A DNA stretch of 19,146 nucleotides from Zancudomyces culisetae (Eukaryota > Kickxellomycota > Harpellomycetes > Harpellales > Legeriomycetaceae), in NCBI GenBank assembly GCA_001969505.1, contig LSSK01000815.1, forward strand, positions 1-19,146. The letters are read 5' to 3'. This document shows, piece by piece, positions 1 through 9,580 of this stretch. The notes beneath the pieces were generated by a model. The model worked only from the letters and a program-made list of their open reading frames with translations, did no database searches and was not told the DNA's origin. Every line of letters starts with the position of its first letter. Position 1 is the stretch's first letter. The position numbers were made by a program, and so were the translations under genes.

Positions 1-30
1 TCGCCATCGCCATCGCCATCGCCATCACCG
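1..30 (-). repeat. In-frame hexanucleotide repeat (Gly-Asp codons)
   Basis: About four copies of a GATGGC-type hexamer (read on the minus strand) lie at the window edge inside the DNM1 coding exon. They encode alternating Asp-Gly after a run of Asp. The array continues beyond the window, so its full length is unknown. It falls in the poorly conserved insert between stalk and effector domain, where length changes are tolerated. Confidence 0.8.
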
Positions 31-1982
31 TCATCATCATCATCCCATGCACCGCTACCACTGGCAGCATTGGTAGCCGACTGCATTGCCGCAACCGCTG
101 CTGCTCTAGCATTCTGTCTGCGTTTTATCTCTGCTTTCTTTTGCAGCTCAATTAGTGCACCTGAGCCACCAATAAAGTCTGGATGGTTGGTGTTGATGTA
201 TGCTTGCTCTATTGCAATCAGGCTTTCAACATATGTCGATGTCGGCCCAACACGTTCACGTAGCAGTTCAGAAACCACCCGCATCACACCCCGATGCAGC
301 TTGGGATATCGCTTCAGCTCTTTGCTTTCGCTACGCTGTGCTATTTGTCCCAGCTCCTCGTAGGCCATCTGCACACATCGCTGTGATGGATGTTCCAGTG
401 ACTTGATGAGCGGTTTAATTAATAGTTGGAATGCCAATTCTGGTACAAACAACGATGCTCTTGGGCCACTAGAGTTGCGAATAGCGGTTCTTATATCCTC
501 ATCGGTCAGATTAGACGCTGGGTTTATCCCTTCTAGCCCTACCGAAAATATGTGGTGGAAAATATGATATAATCTGGCACCTCCTGTAAGCTCTGATGTT
601 GACATCTCTGGCCACGTGCCCTCAACCATGCTTCCAAATCGTGTACTGAACTGCGTTACCAGCTTCAGAAGATTTGTCAGCTTGTCACCCTCAATCTTCG
701 TTCCCAAACTACCATACGCCTTTAATTCTACCTCCGTTTTGCTGATCATTACATTAATTTTGCCTTTTATTTCTGGCAATTTTTCCTTGATGTGCGTCAC
801 CAACAACATATTCATTACATTTGCCAAGTTTCGCGTTCCACAATGCTGCTGGATAGTCCTATATATAGGATGTGTTGTAAAAAATTTGGTCTCTGCATCA
901 AGTGCTTTCTCTACTGTCACTCCCGCTACTGTATCCTCTTGACTTCTACATACAACCCCTATAAACCCTAGTCTCAGTGGGTATACTCGCCCTGTTAATA
1001 TTTCTAATGCGCTAGTACCCCGATCCATCAAATCCACCTTTGTTATCACACCCAGCGTCCTAGAATGCTCCGGGTCCACCTCTCTTGCTATTTTCAAGCT
1101 CTCTGAATTTGCAATATCTACATTTGCTGGGCTTACTGCCAGAATTATACTATTAGGTCTCGAAATATATTCCAGCACCAGGCTTTTGGTCTGGATATCT
1201 ATATCTGTTGGTTGATCTCCTACCGGAATCTACATTTTTATTTGTTTATTTATTTATTTTATTTGTAATTCGTCGACCGATCCGTTTATATTCATGTTGC
1301 GGCTATTCTTACCTTTGTAATTCCTGGCAAATCCACCATCGTAATGTTTAACACTTTGGTCGAAAATATTTTCAAATGTATGGGTGTACGTATGATTCCC
1401 CTATTCTTCCCCGCCAGCCTTTCTGTTTCATTTTCAATTTCCCTCCTAACCTCCTTCATGTCGTAATATTTACGTCCCGGAACATGTAAAAATTGGGCAT
1501 ACAGCTCCTTGTCTTTCTCTCGCTCTCTGTTACTAGTGCTATTGCTACTGCTAGTACTATTTTCTTTAGAATCATTTTTTTCTCCTTCAGTGCCTATAAC
1601 ACTATCCTCAGTCTTCCCTGTGCTTGTTGGAATGTTTACTAACTGCAACACCAATGGCCTTCGTGTTACTATCCCTACTCCTCTGGGTAGAAAATCTATT
1701 CCTACCAAGTTTTCCAAGACTGAAGATTTGCCTGAAGACTGTGACCTATATCATAAATCATATTACATGTTTACTTTTTCCACTCTTTGTAAATTATCTA
1801 TCAAAATTTTTTTCTGCCTTTTACGGTAGACATAAAATACAGCGGGAAAAAAAGGACATAAAATAAAAGGCTGTGTTTCTGTCTTACCCCACAACTACGA
1901 TTTGTGGTAGATCGATCTGATCTTGGCCCAGTGTATTGAATACTTCTTGTAGTTTATTGACTGTTGGAATCAAATCGTCCAT
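1..1982 (-). CDS. DNM1: Dynamin-related GTPase, Dnm1/Drp1 type (5' part of gene)
   Basis: This is a large GTPase that assembles on mitochondria and peroxisomes and drives their division. Exons on the minus strand are 1982-1888, 1745-1313 and 1229 to the window edge, giving about 585 residues. The start ATG gives [12 protein letters not shown], the usual N-terminus of the family. The nucleotide motifs are GSQSSGKSS (32-40), the switch region GIVTRRP (56-62), DLPG (170-173) and TKVD (239-242). The first intron falls inside the P-loop. Between about residues 70 and 112 a Ser/Asn/Glu/Lys-rich insert sits in the GTPase domain, as in fungal homologues. The stalk contains [13 protein letters not shown] and [10 protein letters not shown]. 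Motifs such as [10 protein letters not shown] and HPIYRTI resemble Dnm1 more than Vps1. The visible end is an acidic Asp/Gly tract in the variable insert; the GTPase effector domain lies off the left edge. Confidence 0.95.
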
Positions 1983-2549
1983 TTTTGATTCTATTCTAGT
2001 GTTCTATTCAACGTTTTTCTGGTGCCTTTGACTTTTGTTTTCGCTTTTGCTCTTTTTTAAATTGTTTTAATAAAACTGGTTGTCTGGGGGTGTTAACCAA
2101 TGCAATAGTTGCCACCTAGATACTTGTAATTATTATATTAGCCTGAACGATAATCCTTCTTATAAAATAAACAGATACTACAAGAAAAAGGCTTCGCTAA
2201 ATATAAATAGAAGCAAAATGTAAAGTTAGTACAATTAAGTAGTGTTTACTCTTATTGTTCTATTTTATCTTTTTTTTTCTCCATTTGATTAAACTAGAAA
2301 TTATGGTAATTTTGCATATTTTTTTTCAGCACACAATTTTTTTAGCCAGGCTTTGTTATAATAACCCTGCAAACAAGGATGTAAACGCAGCTAATGTATC
2401 CATATTGTGCTATTTTTTTTTTTAGACCTCAAAAAATATTTTTCTTGGCTGAAGAAACGAAATCAAAAATCATAATCAATGGATGGTGTAAATAGATAAT
2501 TATGGATCAAAACGATATGACTAACATGTCACTTGGTTCGTATGCTATA

Positions 2550-2885
2550 CTAGATTGTCTTTTGCGCATATACCAGCAGATATACTGTATGTGCTTTTTG
2601 CATGAAAAAAAAATAATTCGTAGGATGGCGTTTAAGTGGTGTGACTTTGCTTCCATTCCAATTCAACTAGGCTACTATTGTACCATTTTCTCGAGACTAC
2701 AGAAAATCACCGCCAAAACCAATAAATTGCGATCCAACTGCTTTGTGTACTTGCCAAGCGTCAAAAAAGCATGTCTTCAAATCAATAAATACCACACATG
2801 CACCATAAAAAAAAATACAGCTGTATAGAACATAGTGAAATAAAGCAATGTGTTGGTAATTAGCAGTTGGTGACATTATTTTCAA
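2550..2885 (-). pseudogene. Decayed reading frame of unknown family
   Basis: One minus-strand frame runs for about 112 codons with only two internal stops, both TAG (2699-2697 and 2669-2667), before a third TAG at 2552-2550. The peptide around the breaks looks protein-like: FIGFGGDFL before the first stop, and NWNGSKVTPLKRHP after the second. Both stops could come from CAG (Gln) by one C-to-T change. No family was recognised. An overlapping plus-strand open stretch (2502-2828) is less protein-like. Chance is possible, because about seven stops would be expected in such AT-rich DNA and two were seen. Confidence 0.3.
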
Positions 2886-2963
2886 CTATGATATATTAAC
2901 TAATAAACGATGCACAGCAGCCAACTGGCCAGGTTGGGGCATTTCCAGGTAAAATCACAGATG

Positions 2964-2991
2964 CTTGATACTTGATACTTGATACTTGATT
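2964..2991 (+). repeat. Heptanucleotide tandem repeat (CTTGATA)x4
   Basis: Four head-to-tail heptamers occupy 2964-2970, 2971-2977, 2978-2984 and 2985-2991. The first three are identical and the last ends in T instead of A. No gene overlaps it with confidence. Confidence 0.9.
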
Positions 2992-3344
2992 TAGCGAAAT
3001 ATCCTGTTGTGTGTAGTATATACCACAGACTAGTGTCATCTTTGATCTATATAAGTATCTGTGTCTGTATCTGCGCACAAATGTATTGTGTTTTTTTTTA
3101 CACCACGGACCTATTACTTTTTATTTTTTAATATAAAAATTTAGTGTTTATTTAGTCAGTAGGTAAACAGAATATAAAACAGTTACTCTAGAAAAAAAAA
3201 AAACTATTTTTGTGTTAATAATCTAAAGTGCTAGTTATATTCTCGTGCGTTTCCCATTGTTCACGTGGCATCGACATGGTTGATATCTTTTCTATTCATA
3301 TATAAATATGTAAAATAATTGTTTGAATTTTTTTTTTTTTTTTG

Positions 3345-3629
3345 TTAAATTATATTTAGAGGAGATAGGGTGTCAATTATGATCCGGGTAGGGTACCATG
3401 TACATCATCCAGGTTCGAATTCAAACCATTGAATCTCCTCTGTCATGAAATTTTTTTCTGAATAATTGAAGTTGATGTATTTAGTCCAGCGTTTAAAGAG
3501 CTGGTAGCTCGATAAAATTTTATTTGGTAGGGCCGCTTCTGTGCGTGCTCTGAAGATACTTCAAATTGCTGTTGCCATATAAATTTTGGAATTTTTTATC
3601 AGTGTTTGATTTTTGATGTAGTTAGAATT
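3345..3629 (-). pseudogene. Decayed coding fragment of unknown family
   Basis: A minus-strand frame is open for 95 codons except for two TGA stops at 3563-3561 and 3407-3405, ending in TAA at 3347-3345. The 51 codons between the two TGAs are GC-richer than their surroundings. They read like a folded protein, for example ALPNKILSSYQLFKRW and EEIQWFEFEPG. The frame continues sensibly after the second TGA with CTWYPTR. Alternatively, the middle part is a terminal exon: ttcag precedes GCA CGC ACA, and the TGA would then be a true stop. The family was not recognised. Confidence 0.35.
3359..3440. repeat. Nested inverted repeats around a B-box-like sequence
   Basis: GAGGAGAT (3359-3366) pairs perfectly with ATCTCCTC (3433-3440). 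Inside lies GGTTCGAATTCAAACC (3412-3427), a near-palindrome that contains a good RNA polymerase III B-box core (GGTTCGAATTC). The 82-nt spacing is tRNA-like, but no A-box, T-stem or anticodon arm can be built. It overlaps the decayed minus-strand frame, so coding origin and chance both remain possible. Confidence 0.35.
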
Positions 3630-3896
3630 TCATCCCAATTAATTCTAATTTTTTCCCAAGCTTTAATTTGTTCGTGTTTTTTTTTTGTCAGATTCATGGA
3701 AAAAAACATTTTAAAACATTTTGTTTCATAAATAATAAAAAAATTTTCAATGTGATTTAACTCATTTCCTATATAAAAGCAAATTATTCCAGTCCCCAAA
3801 TTCTCTAGACTAAATTAATACACTACACTCAATATAGGTTAAAAGGAAAGAAATAAACGAAAAACTATATCAACTATTTATTGGCTTGGCTATTCT

Positions 3897-4040
3897 CTAT
3901 AGACAGAGCCTCATCGCTCGCATTGTGGATGCTCTGTCCGACCAAAGGATGAATCGACCATAGGAGATGAGGTTAACAACCGTAAGGAAGCTGAGTACAG
4001 CCTTAGCTGTAGTAGCTCTTGCTCTAATCGAGTTATTCAT
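3897..4040 (-). other. GC-richer island with two hairpins; also a 47-codon ORF
   Basis: This block has visibly more G and C than its surroundings. It contains a perfect 8-bp inverted repeat, GACAGAGC (3902-3909) with GCTCTGTC (3931-3938). It also contains a second hairpin, TACAGC-CTTA-GCTGTA (3996-4011), flanked by pairing AGCT blocks at 3989-3992 and 4014-4017. In AT-rich genomes such islands are often structured RNAs, but no known RNA family was recognised. On the minus strand the same bases form an ATG-to-TAG frame of 47 residues, with an Ala/Arg-rich start and a hydrophobic centre. Its ATG overlaps the end of the zinc-motif ORF. Strand and nature are therefore uncertain. Confidence 0.4.
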
Positions 4041-4353
4041 TTGCTAGATCCTTCAGCTCACGTAATGCCTCTTTGCTGCTACTTTTGATGTGTGTGTTCT
4101 CTACAGCGGTCGCGGAGACCTTCTTCACCGATTTATGCAAATCTTTTTCGTCAGCGGTCATATGAGACCAACAGCTTACTGTATTGGTCTTTGGAGCGTG
4201 ACACACACTCCCATTTTTAGTTCTACGTGTGCATGTATACTCAGATTTAACTGTTCGTTTAACAGCATTCTTTTTGTTTGTATTACCGAAGGTTGTGATT
4301 TTGCAACTTTCTACAAGCTCGATAACATCGTCAACGGTTTTACAGTCATCCAT
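4033..4353 (-). CDS. Small protein with a C-C-C-H zinc-binding-like motif, unknown function
   Basis: This is a 106-residue frame from ATG at 4353 to TAA at 4033, with no intron needed. The N-terminal part (about 1-20) is an acidic amphipathic helix. The centre holds C41-x9-C51-x9-C61-x2-H64, with the local sequence RRTKNGSVC and SCWSH. This spacing resembles the short motif (T-K-x-G-x-x-C ... Y-C-W-x-H) seen as a mini-domain in many viral, bacterial and fungal proteins of unknown role. The C-terminus is Lys/Ser/Glu-rich. The frame stays open for 18 more codons upstream of the ATG, so the true start, or an upstream exon, is not settled. Decayed frames lie on the left. The gene could be a lineage-specific orphan or a remnant of a larger one. 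Confidence 0.5.
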   Translation of the reverse strand: MDDCKTVDDVIELVESCKITTFGNTNKKNAVKRTVKSEYTCTRRTKNGSVCHAPKTNTVSCWSHMTADEKDLHKSVKKVSATAVENTHIKSSSKEALRELKDLANE

Positions 4354-4730
4354 TTTGTCTACAATGTCTTGGAGTATATCATTGTGATATCTTATATTAT
4401 GATAGATTTACTTGAATACGCATTCATTCATTATAGATTTAGATTATGTCAGATGGGTTAAATAAATTGTGTTTTTTTTTCGTTTTTTTTCCATCAACCT
4501 ATTACTTTGTTGCTTTATTGCTCCATTGTTCAACTTTTTTATTGTATATCTTTGATGCAGGATATGTACCAATAGAAAACAGAGTTTGCAACTACCGATT
4601 TTGTATGGTAGATTCTCATCTCAAACTCAGCAAATATCCGACCATTAACCACTCAGTATACATTAGCTATATAGTTTAGCAATAATTACAATACTTGCAT
4701 TACAGTGACTTGAAATGTTAATTTCAGAAA
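4354..4730. other. Gap between the zinc-motif ORF and ALG14
   Basis: This AT-rich stretch has poly-T runs at about 4471-4489 and should hold the ALG14 promoter and 5' leader. A plus-strand open stretch at 4446-4679 is low in complexity and has no family signature. I do not call it a gene. The sequence atttcag just before the ALG14 ATG could be the 3' end of an intron in the leader. Confidence 0.5.
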
Positions 4731-6182
4731 ATGTTTCGTTCTTTTTGGATGTTTTTGCTGATAGTACTGCTTCTTATAATAATATTGTATTTGATACTAC
4801 CAATAGTAAAAGATAGGCTGCGAAAAAATAGAGATGGATATTATAAAATGTCGAAAAAGAAGCTGATGGTCGTCCTTGGATCAGGTAAGTAAAGAACTAT
4901 ACCTGGCATAAGTATACTTCCTTCACTTTCTTAGCTTTACCAGTTTTCTCTTATACTAGTAGAGTTCTGTTATTTATTTACGTTTTGAACAAAAGTATAA
5001 AATCTGAATTACAATCACGAAAACGAATGAAGCTAATTATCAAGAGAGAATCCGCTAATACAAAAAAATAAAAACTACTCTATAAATAGGTGGTCATACA
5101 GCAGAAATGTCAATGATGTTGGAAAATATCACGGAGTTGGATCAATTCGAATCTATGACCTTCATTATAAACCAGGGGGACGAAATAAGCCTGCAACTTG
5201 TAAAAGATAAATACAAGGTATTGCTGTTTACCCTTTTGATTTTCCTATTCTTGTTCTCTAGCACAAATACAAAACTTTGGGTCATATATAATTAAACATA
5301 GTATTAACTGTGTAATATTAACATTTTATGTCTATTACAACCGCAAAAAAAATGTGGTTGTAACGACAATAACTAATAGACCATACCAGTAATAGTACCA
5401 CGACCAAGAAAAGTCGGCCAATCCTACTTTACCTCGATATTCACTACACTATACAGCCTACTTTATTGCTTTGTTGCTGTGATAAAAGCATGGCCCGATA
5501 CAGTTAAGTACCTGTTAATATTTACTTGTTCATAATCCTTCACCTATAGCTGTGTGTGAACCCCCAAACTTTATGATTTGATTTTCAAAAGGTCTTTTTT
5601 TCAGAGTTCATAAATGCTGTGATGCAGTTCCTCTACTTTTTTTTTTGGTATAAAGTCTTGATATTTTCTGAATGTTGACCTAAAAACAATCACTCAAGGT
5701 GGGTGGAGGAATGGGGGGGAAGCATCGCTAGGGCTATACTTCCAGTGTTGTAAAAAATAAAATTAAACTCGATTTTCTTTACCTATATCCATTAGTTACT
5801 ATGTAACGGACCATCTATTTGCGTTCCAGTAGCGTTCACTTCGATACTGCTTAGAGTAAGTTCATGTGTGATTTTTGCTTTTTGTTATCCATTACACCCA
5901 TCCTCTGTTTCAATATTTACCATTGGCTGGATTTAAATAAACCGAAGAAACACGGGTTTAGCAAACACAACCTCTGAAAACTACTACAATGTCATATATT
6001 TGTATAAATAGCTTTTTGCGCTCCATCATGTAGAGATTGTGTATATCGAGTCCTTTGCCCGGGTTAAAACCCTATCGCTAACTGGAAAGATTTTGTACCA
6101 CGTTGCCGATAAGTTTATTGTGCAATGGTCGTACTTGAAGCAGAGATATCCAAAAGTTCAAGTTGTTGAATACTTGATTTAA
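4731..6182 (+). CDS. ALG14: Alg14, membrane subunit of UDP-GlcNAc transferase
   Basis: Alg14 anchors the catalytic partner Alg13 to the ER membrane. Together they add the second GlcNAc to dolichol-PP-GlcNAc in N-glycan assembly. Exons are 4731-4884, 5090-5217, 5380-5502, 5796-5855 and 6012-6182, giving 211 residues (human ALG14 has 216). The start is followed by one hydrophobic membrane segment (about residues 3-26) and a basic stretch. Family motifs in order are GSGGHTAEM (50-58), PRPRKVGQSY (101-110), LLCNGPSICVP (136-146) and IVYIESFARV in the last exon. The 5' end of the last exon was chosen at TAG/CTT (6009-6012), because LFALHHVEIVYIES then aligns without gaps to the known family. The third intron is the longest in the window and holds a G-rich tract. 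The gene is convergent with MRPL24. Confidence 0.93.
5698..5719 (+). other. G-rich tract in ALG14 intron 3, possible two-tier G-quadruplex
   Basis: Five or more G runs (GG-T-GGG-T-GG-A-GG, then G7 after AAT) occur within 22 bases on the transcribed-sense strand of the largest ALG14 intron. Such a cluster stands out in this AT-rich DNA. A two-tetrad quadruplex is possible on paper. No function is implied by the sequence alone. Confidence 0.4.
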
Positions 6183-6474
6183 CATAGTATTATGAGAAGG
6201 AAATGAAAATCCAGGATATTGCTGAATTTTGTTTAATTTTATTTTTTTTACAGCCATGTATTACCATAACTCCTCCTAGAAACTACAACTTTTCACCTGT
6301 TATATAAGTGCTTTTTTGGTTTTTTATATGATGGTTTTATTTTGCGCGAAGCATCAAAAGTCATATAAAGAAAGATCTACAAAATTAAATAAATAAGAAA
6401 TGATAGATAGGTATATAAAGGATAAAATGCAAGGATCGTAAATAGTCCACAAAAAGCATTCATACTCTATCTAA

Positions 6475-7502
6475 TCAGAATACATGTCCCCTTCTATTAG
6501 CAATCTCTTTTAAAACGTCCGATGGCATTGGTCGTTGCCCCAAAGCCGATTTGTATGTGACTTGAGTAACATCGTCTGGTTCGGTATCCTTTTCACCGTC
6601 TATACGCCATCAGAGATAAAACCCAAGGTTAATAAACTTATTGTTGTAGCTTTGAAAAAACTATATGTCTTTTATGAACAAAATGGCAAGTAGGGTAAAC
6701 AAGAAAAAAAAGCGAATAACTTACCAACCCAGGCATTTTGATACTCGAGATACTTTGGTTTTGCAATGTAAGACCCCGAGCCGACTGCATAGCGTCGATG
6801 TTCTTTTTTTCCCGACTCCGGATCATAGTATGCCTTGACTTTAACTTTAGTTGGGAGCCCATTCGAGGGATCTACAAGCATTACATTCGAAACATGGACA
6901 GGCATTTCCTTCATTGCTATTCCATTTGGTGTTTGTGGGGTTTTCAGCACGCGTTTTTTAGCCTATACAATTTATTGAGATCCCAAGTAATTAAAAAATG
7001 AACCTTAAATAGCTACGTACTTGGCAACCCGTGCTGATGAAGGGATATGCCTTACAAAGGTGTAATTTTCAGTGTTTTAACGGGTATACGAGACTTACCA
7101 AATTGATATTTTCGACTATTATTGTATTTCGGTCTCTTTGTACTGAAACTACTCTTCCTTGTTTTCCCTTGTCTTTGCCAGTAATTATTTGTACCTAATG
7201 TTTATTTAGAATCGAATTAGATCACCAATGCTTCTAAAAACAATTATCCTTCAAGTTTGGAACAATAGAAATTTCATTGCTACCAGAATTGTTGCGAAAT
7301 AAAGATTGTTTCGATTAATAACACGTATTTCGAGAAAATGTGCCGTAAATAATGTATTTAGAATTGGAAGGACGAATTTACATACCTGATCACCTCTGAC
7401 AACATTCCAATTCTGAATCAGGGTTTCTGGCTTCAGGGGTCGTACGTATCTGTATGCTATCGAACTAATGCCCTTCAAAACGCTTTTGTGTATAAATGAC
7501 AT
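6475..7502 (-). CDS. MRPL24: Mitochondrial large-subunit ribosomal protein uL24m
   Basis: This protein belongs to the 54S/39S mitoribosome and corresponds to yeast Mrpl40 and bacterial L24. Exons on the minus strand are 7502-7386, 7194-7099, 6962-6725 and 6599-6475, giving 191 residues with a TGA stop. The first exon has a basic, Ser-containing N-terminus suited to mitochondrial import. The KOW motif spans exons 1 and 2: VVRGDQ then VQIITGKDKGKQGRVV (about 34-55). The conserved HVSNVMLVDPSNGLPTKV follows in exon 3, with VGSGSYIAKP near its end. The acidic tail and ALGQRPMPSDVLKEI in the last exon match fungal homologues. Frame phases add up exactly across all three introns. The 3' end faces ALG14 across 292 bp. 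Confidence 0.93.
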
Positions 7503-7905
7503 CGTTTTTCCTCCGCGATTCGCGTATTGTTGTTTATATTTTTAATGTTATTGGTAAATATATCTAGATAAAGAAGCAAAAAAAATGATTTTAAATAATT
7601 TGCAAGGTTGATTAGAACTAAAATGTTAATTTTTTGCCTCCCAGTGAGTGCCTCACTTTCAACTCGAAATACAGCCTATGGATCCATTTTGCAAGGCTGA
7701 TTTGATTTGTAAACCAAAAAAAATTTTTTTTTTCTGGGGGAGGCAGGAGGAGAAGAGTAAGGAAGGCATGTTTGAGTGCAAAGAAAATACAGAGTTACAA
7801 TATATTTGATATTTACACATAAAATGGCCATTGTAATATAAAAAACCAAGCAAAAAAGACAAGGGAAATATATATCACTCTATAGGAACAAAGAATTAAG
7901 CCTTT
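7503..7905. other. Gap between MRPL24 start and NUFIP1 end
   Basis: This region should contain the MRPL24 promoter and the NUFIP1 3' end. Visible structure is limited to a small hairpin (AGTGAG-TGC-CTCACT, 7643-7657) and a purine-rich block at about 7733-7769 next to an A/T homopolymer pair. Open stretches here are AT-driven and unconvincing. Confidence 0.5.
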
Positions 7906-9580
7906 TTAAACAGAGAAAAAGTTTTTATTGTAGATGTAGTCTAGGCACTGCAGAATTCTAGTGTTTTCGGTTTTAATATCTCTTTGGAGGAGCTATAGAA
8001 AATAATAATTTGGACGTTAACACCCTCATTTTATTCATTGACCCTCCACCACTATCACCACTATCACCTAAACATATCTCACAATCATCCATACTTATAA
8101 AATAATAACAAAAACCATTACATGCTCTAATAATCCAAGCGGTTTGGATTCTTGCGCCTTCTTGGTCCCCATTTCGGTCGGTTTTTGTTTGTTTGTTCTA
8201 ACCAAATCCTAATTTAACACCAAAACGTCATGAGTTGGCTCATAGCCAAAAATAAAACGGAGGTAAAATATCAAATATGATAAAATGAAAAAGCAGTTTT
8301 GCGGTTTACCTTTGGATGAAGGAATCTACATTTAGCTCCTTTGTTACATCTTCCCAGTTTAAAGTATTTACAGATAATATTACTGGTGTTAGGTTGTAAT
8401 TCTGGAGCCCTGGTCGCAGGCAACACATCTGGAGGTGATGCGTCGGATCCAGCATCCAAGTCCAAATCAACTTCTGACTCGTACACAGATTCAGAACCGG
8501 AAGCAGAGTCTGAATCGGAATCAGAACTAGAACTAGAGATGGAATCGGTGTCCGAGTTCAAAGGCGAGTCAGATCTAGAACCAGGGTTGCCAATCAAGCT
8601 ATTTTTAAAAGACTTTGGTGTGGATCTTCTATCACCCTTTGCTATGTTGGGCTTTCCAGGTTTGCTTGAAAGTATAACAGGGGTTTCAGGTTCGCTATCC
8701 TCTACTTAGCAAAGAATTTGAAAACAAGGTTAGTATCACATACGAAAGCCAATAATAACATATTCAAACATTTCAATAAGCGGTGGTTCGTACCTGAATC
8801 CATATCGGAGTTATAATCGGCAAGTAGGCCCAATGGATCATGCACCTAGAAAAGTACAAAAAACAAAAACTAGTAATAAATATACTTGGTGTTTTTGTAT
8901 ACTACTTTATCTGAAGTAGCCACAATAAAGTAAGTTTAAGGTGATGAAGAATACTACAAGGACAATTGGTAGCAGGCTCATAGTTTAGAACCAAAAACCA
9001 AAGACACATATTAACACAAGTTCACTTACAGGTTCAGAAATAGGTTCTTTGGACCGAGGATAATTCTTCCTTCGTTGCCGTATCCATTCTGCAATCTGTT
9101 CGGGTGTATCCAGACGAAAGGGTAGTAATGGGTTTATTCTATTTGATATAAAATATGATTTTTTAAATATGATTTTGGGTTCTAGCAGTTTAACCACTCT
9201 AAGCCAATTTTACTGTTATCATAAAGACATTTTTCTCATCTTTACCAGATCTAGCAAACTAATTCAACTTACATTTTAGGTTTTTTCGTGTCGATTTGTG
9301 CCGATATCGAGGCGTTTTCATTTGTATTTGTGTTTTTGGTTTGTCTAAAAACAAAGAAGAAAATAATTATGCTTGATTTTCCCTTCTCCCCTCCCCCTTC
9401 TTTTCCCTTTTTACTTGATGTTCAAGGTTCATTGTCAAAAATAAAATAAAAGGCGTCACTAAATGGAACTTACTCTTCAACAAATGCTGATTGAAATTGA
9501 TATTTTCTCTTTAGATTTTGTTCAGCTTCCTGTACTGTGGTCGGATCTAGAAAAAAAAACGAACTGGATTCATCCTCCAT
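7906..9580 (-). CDS. NUFIP1: NUFIP1/Rsa1-like box C/D snoRNP assembly factor with CCCH zinc finger
   Basis: NUFIP1 (Rsa1 in yeast) is a nuclear scaffold that links Snu13/15.5K to the R2TP complex while box C/D snoRNPs are built. Exons on the minus strand are 9580-9474, 9344-9273, 9138-9030, 8845-8794, 8701-8310, 8208-8122 and 7992-7906, giving 301 residues. The signature peptide is TPEQIAEWIRQRRKNYP (71-87), the Snu13-binding NUFIP box. A Ser/Asp-rich acidic tract lies in exon 5, followed by one CCCH finger: C224-x7-C232-x5-C238-x3-H242. The last exon gives LLQRDIKTENTRILQCLDYI, matching the conserved C-terminal helix of the family. All phases agree. The antisense frame over exon 5 is a mirror of the Ser/Asp repeats and is not a gene. 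Exon 6 (Lys-rich) is the least certain exon. Confidence 0.88.

Larger units (their letters stand above)
1983..3896. other. Intergenic stretch, DNM1 upstream region and low-coding sequence
   Basis: No intact gene was recognised here. The DNM1 promoter must lie just right of 1982, but no firm motif can be assigned. The stretch contains many A and T homopolymers, a heptanucleotide repeat and two broken minus-strand reading frames, which are listed separately. A further AT-rich minus-strand open stretch at about 3599-3799 ends in TGA. It is rich in Lys, Ile and Phe and could be chance. Confidence 0.5.

Noticed and set aside
1509-1866. Plus-strand ORFs over DNM1 exon 2
   Set aside because: Antisense shadow of the Ser/Asn-rich GTPase insert.
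2502-2828. A 108-residue plus-strand gene
   Set aside because: AT-driven composition, no family signature, and it overlaps a more protein-like minus-strand frame.
3359-3440. A tRNA gene
   Set aside because: The B-box and terminal stem are good, but neither strand gives an A-box, a 5-bp T-stem or an anticodon arm.
4353-4460. A 21-nt mini-intron joining an upstream ATG to the zinc-motif ORF
   Set aside because: GTAAATC...AAG would fit the frame, but it is far shorter than the other introns (72-293 bp) and ends in AAG, unlike the TAG rule seen here.
5856-6035. ALG14 last exon starting at 6034 or 6036
   Set aside because: The TAG/CTT acceptor at 6009-6012 keeps the phase and gives a gap-free match to the ALG14 family; the other choices lose seven or eight residues or need a weaker donor.
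8341-8709. A plus-strand protein rich in Ser/Glu
   Set aside because: It is the antisense mirror of the Ser/Asp repeats in NUFIP1 exon 5.
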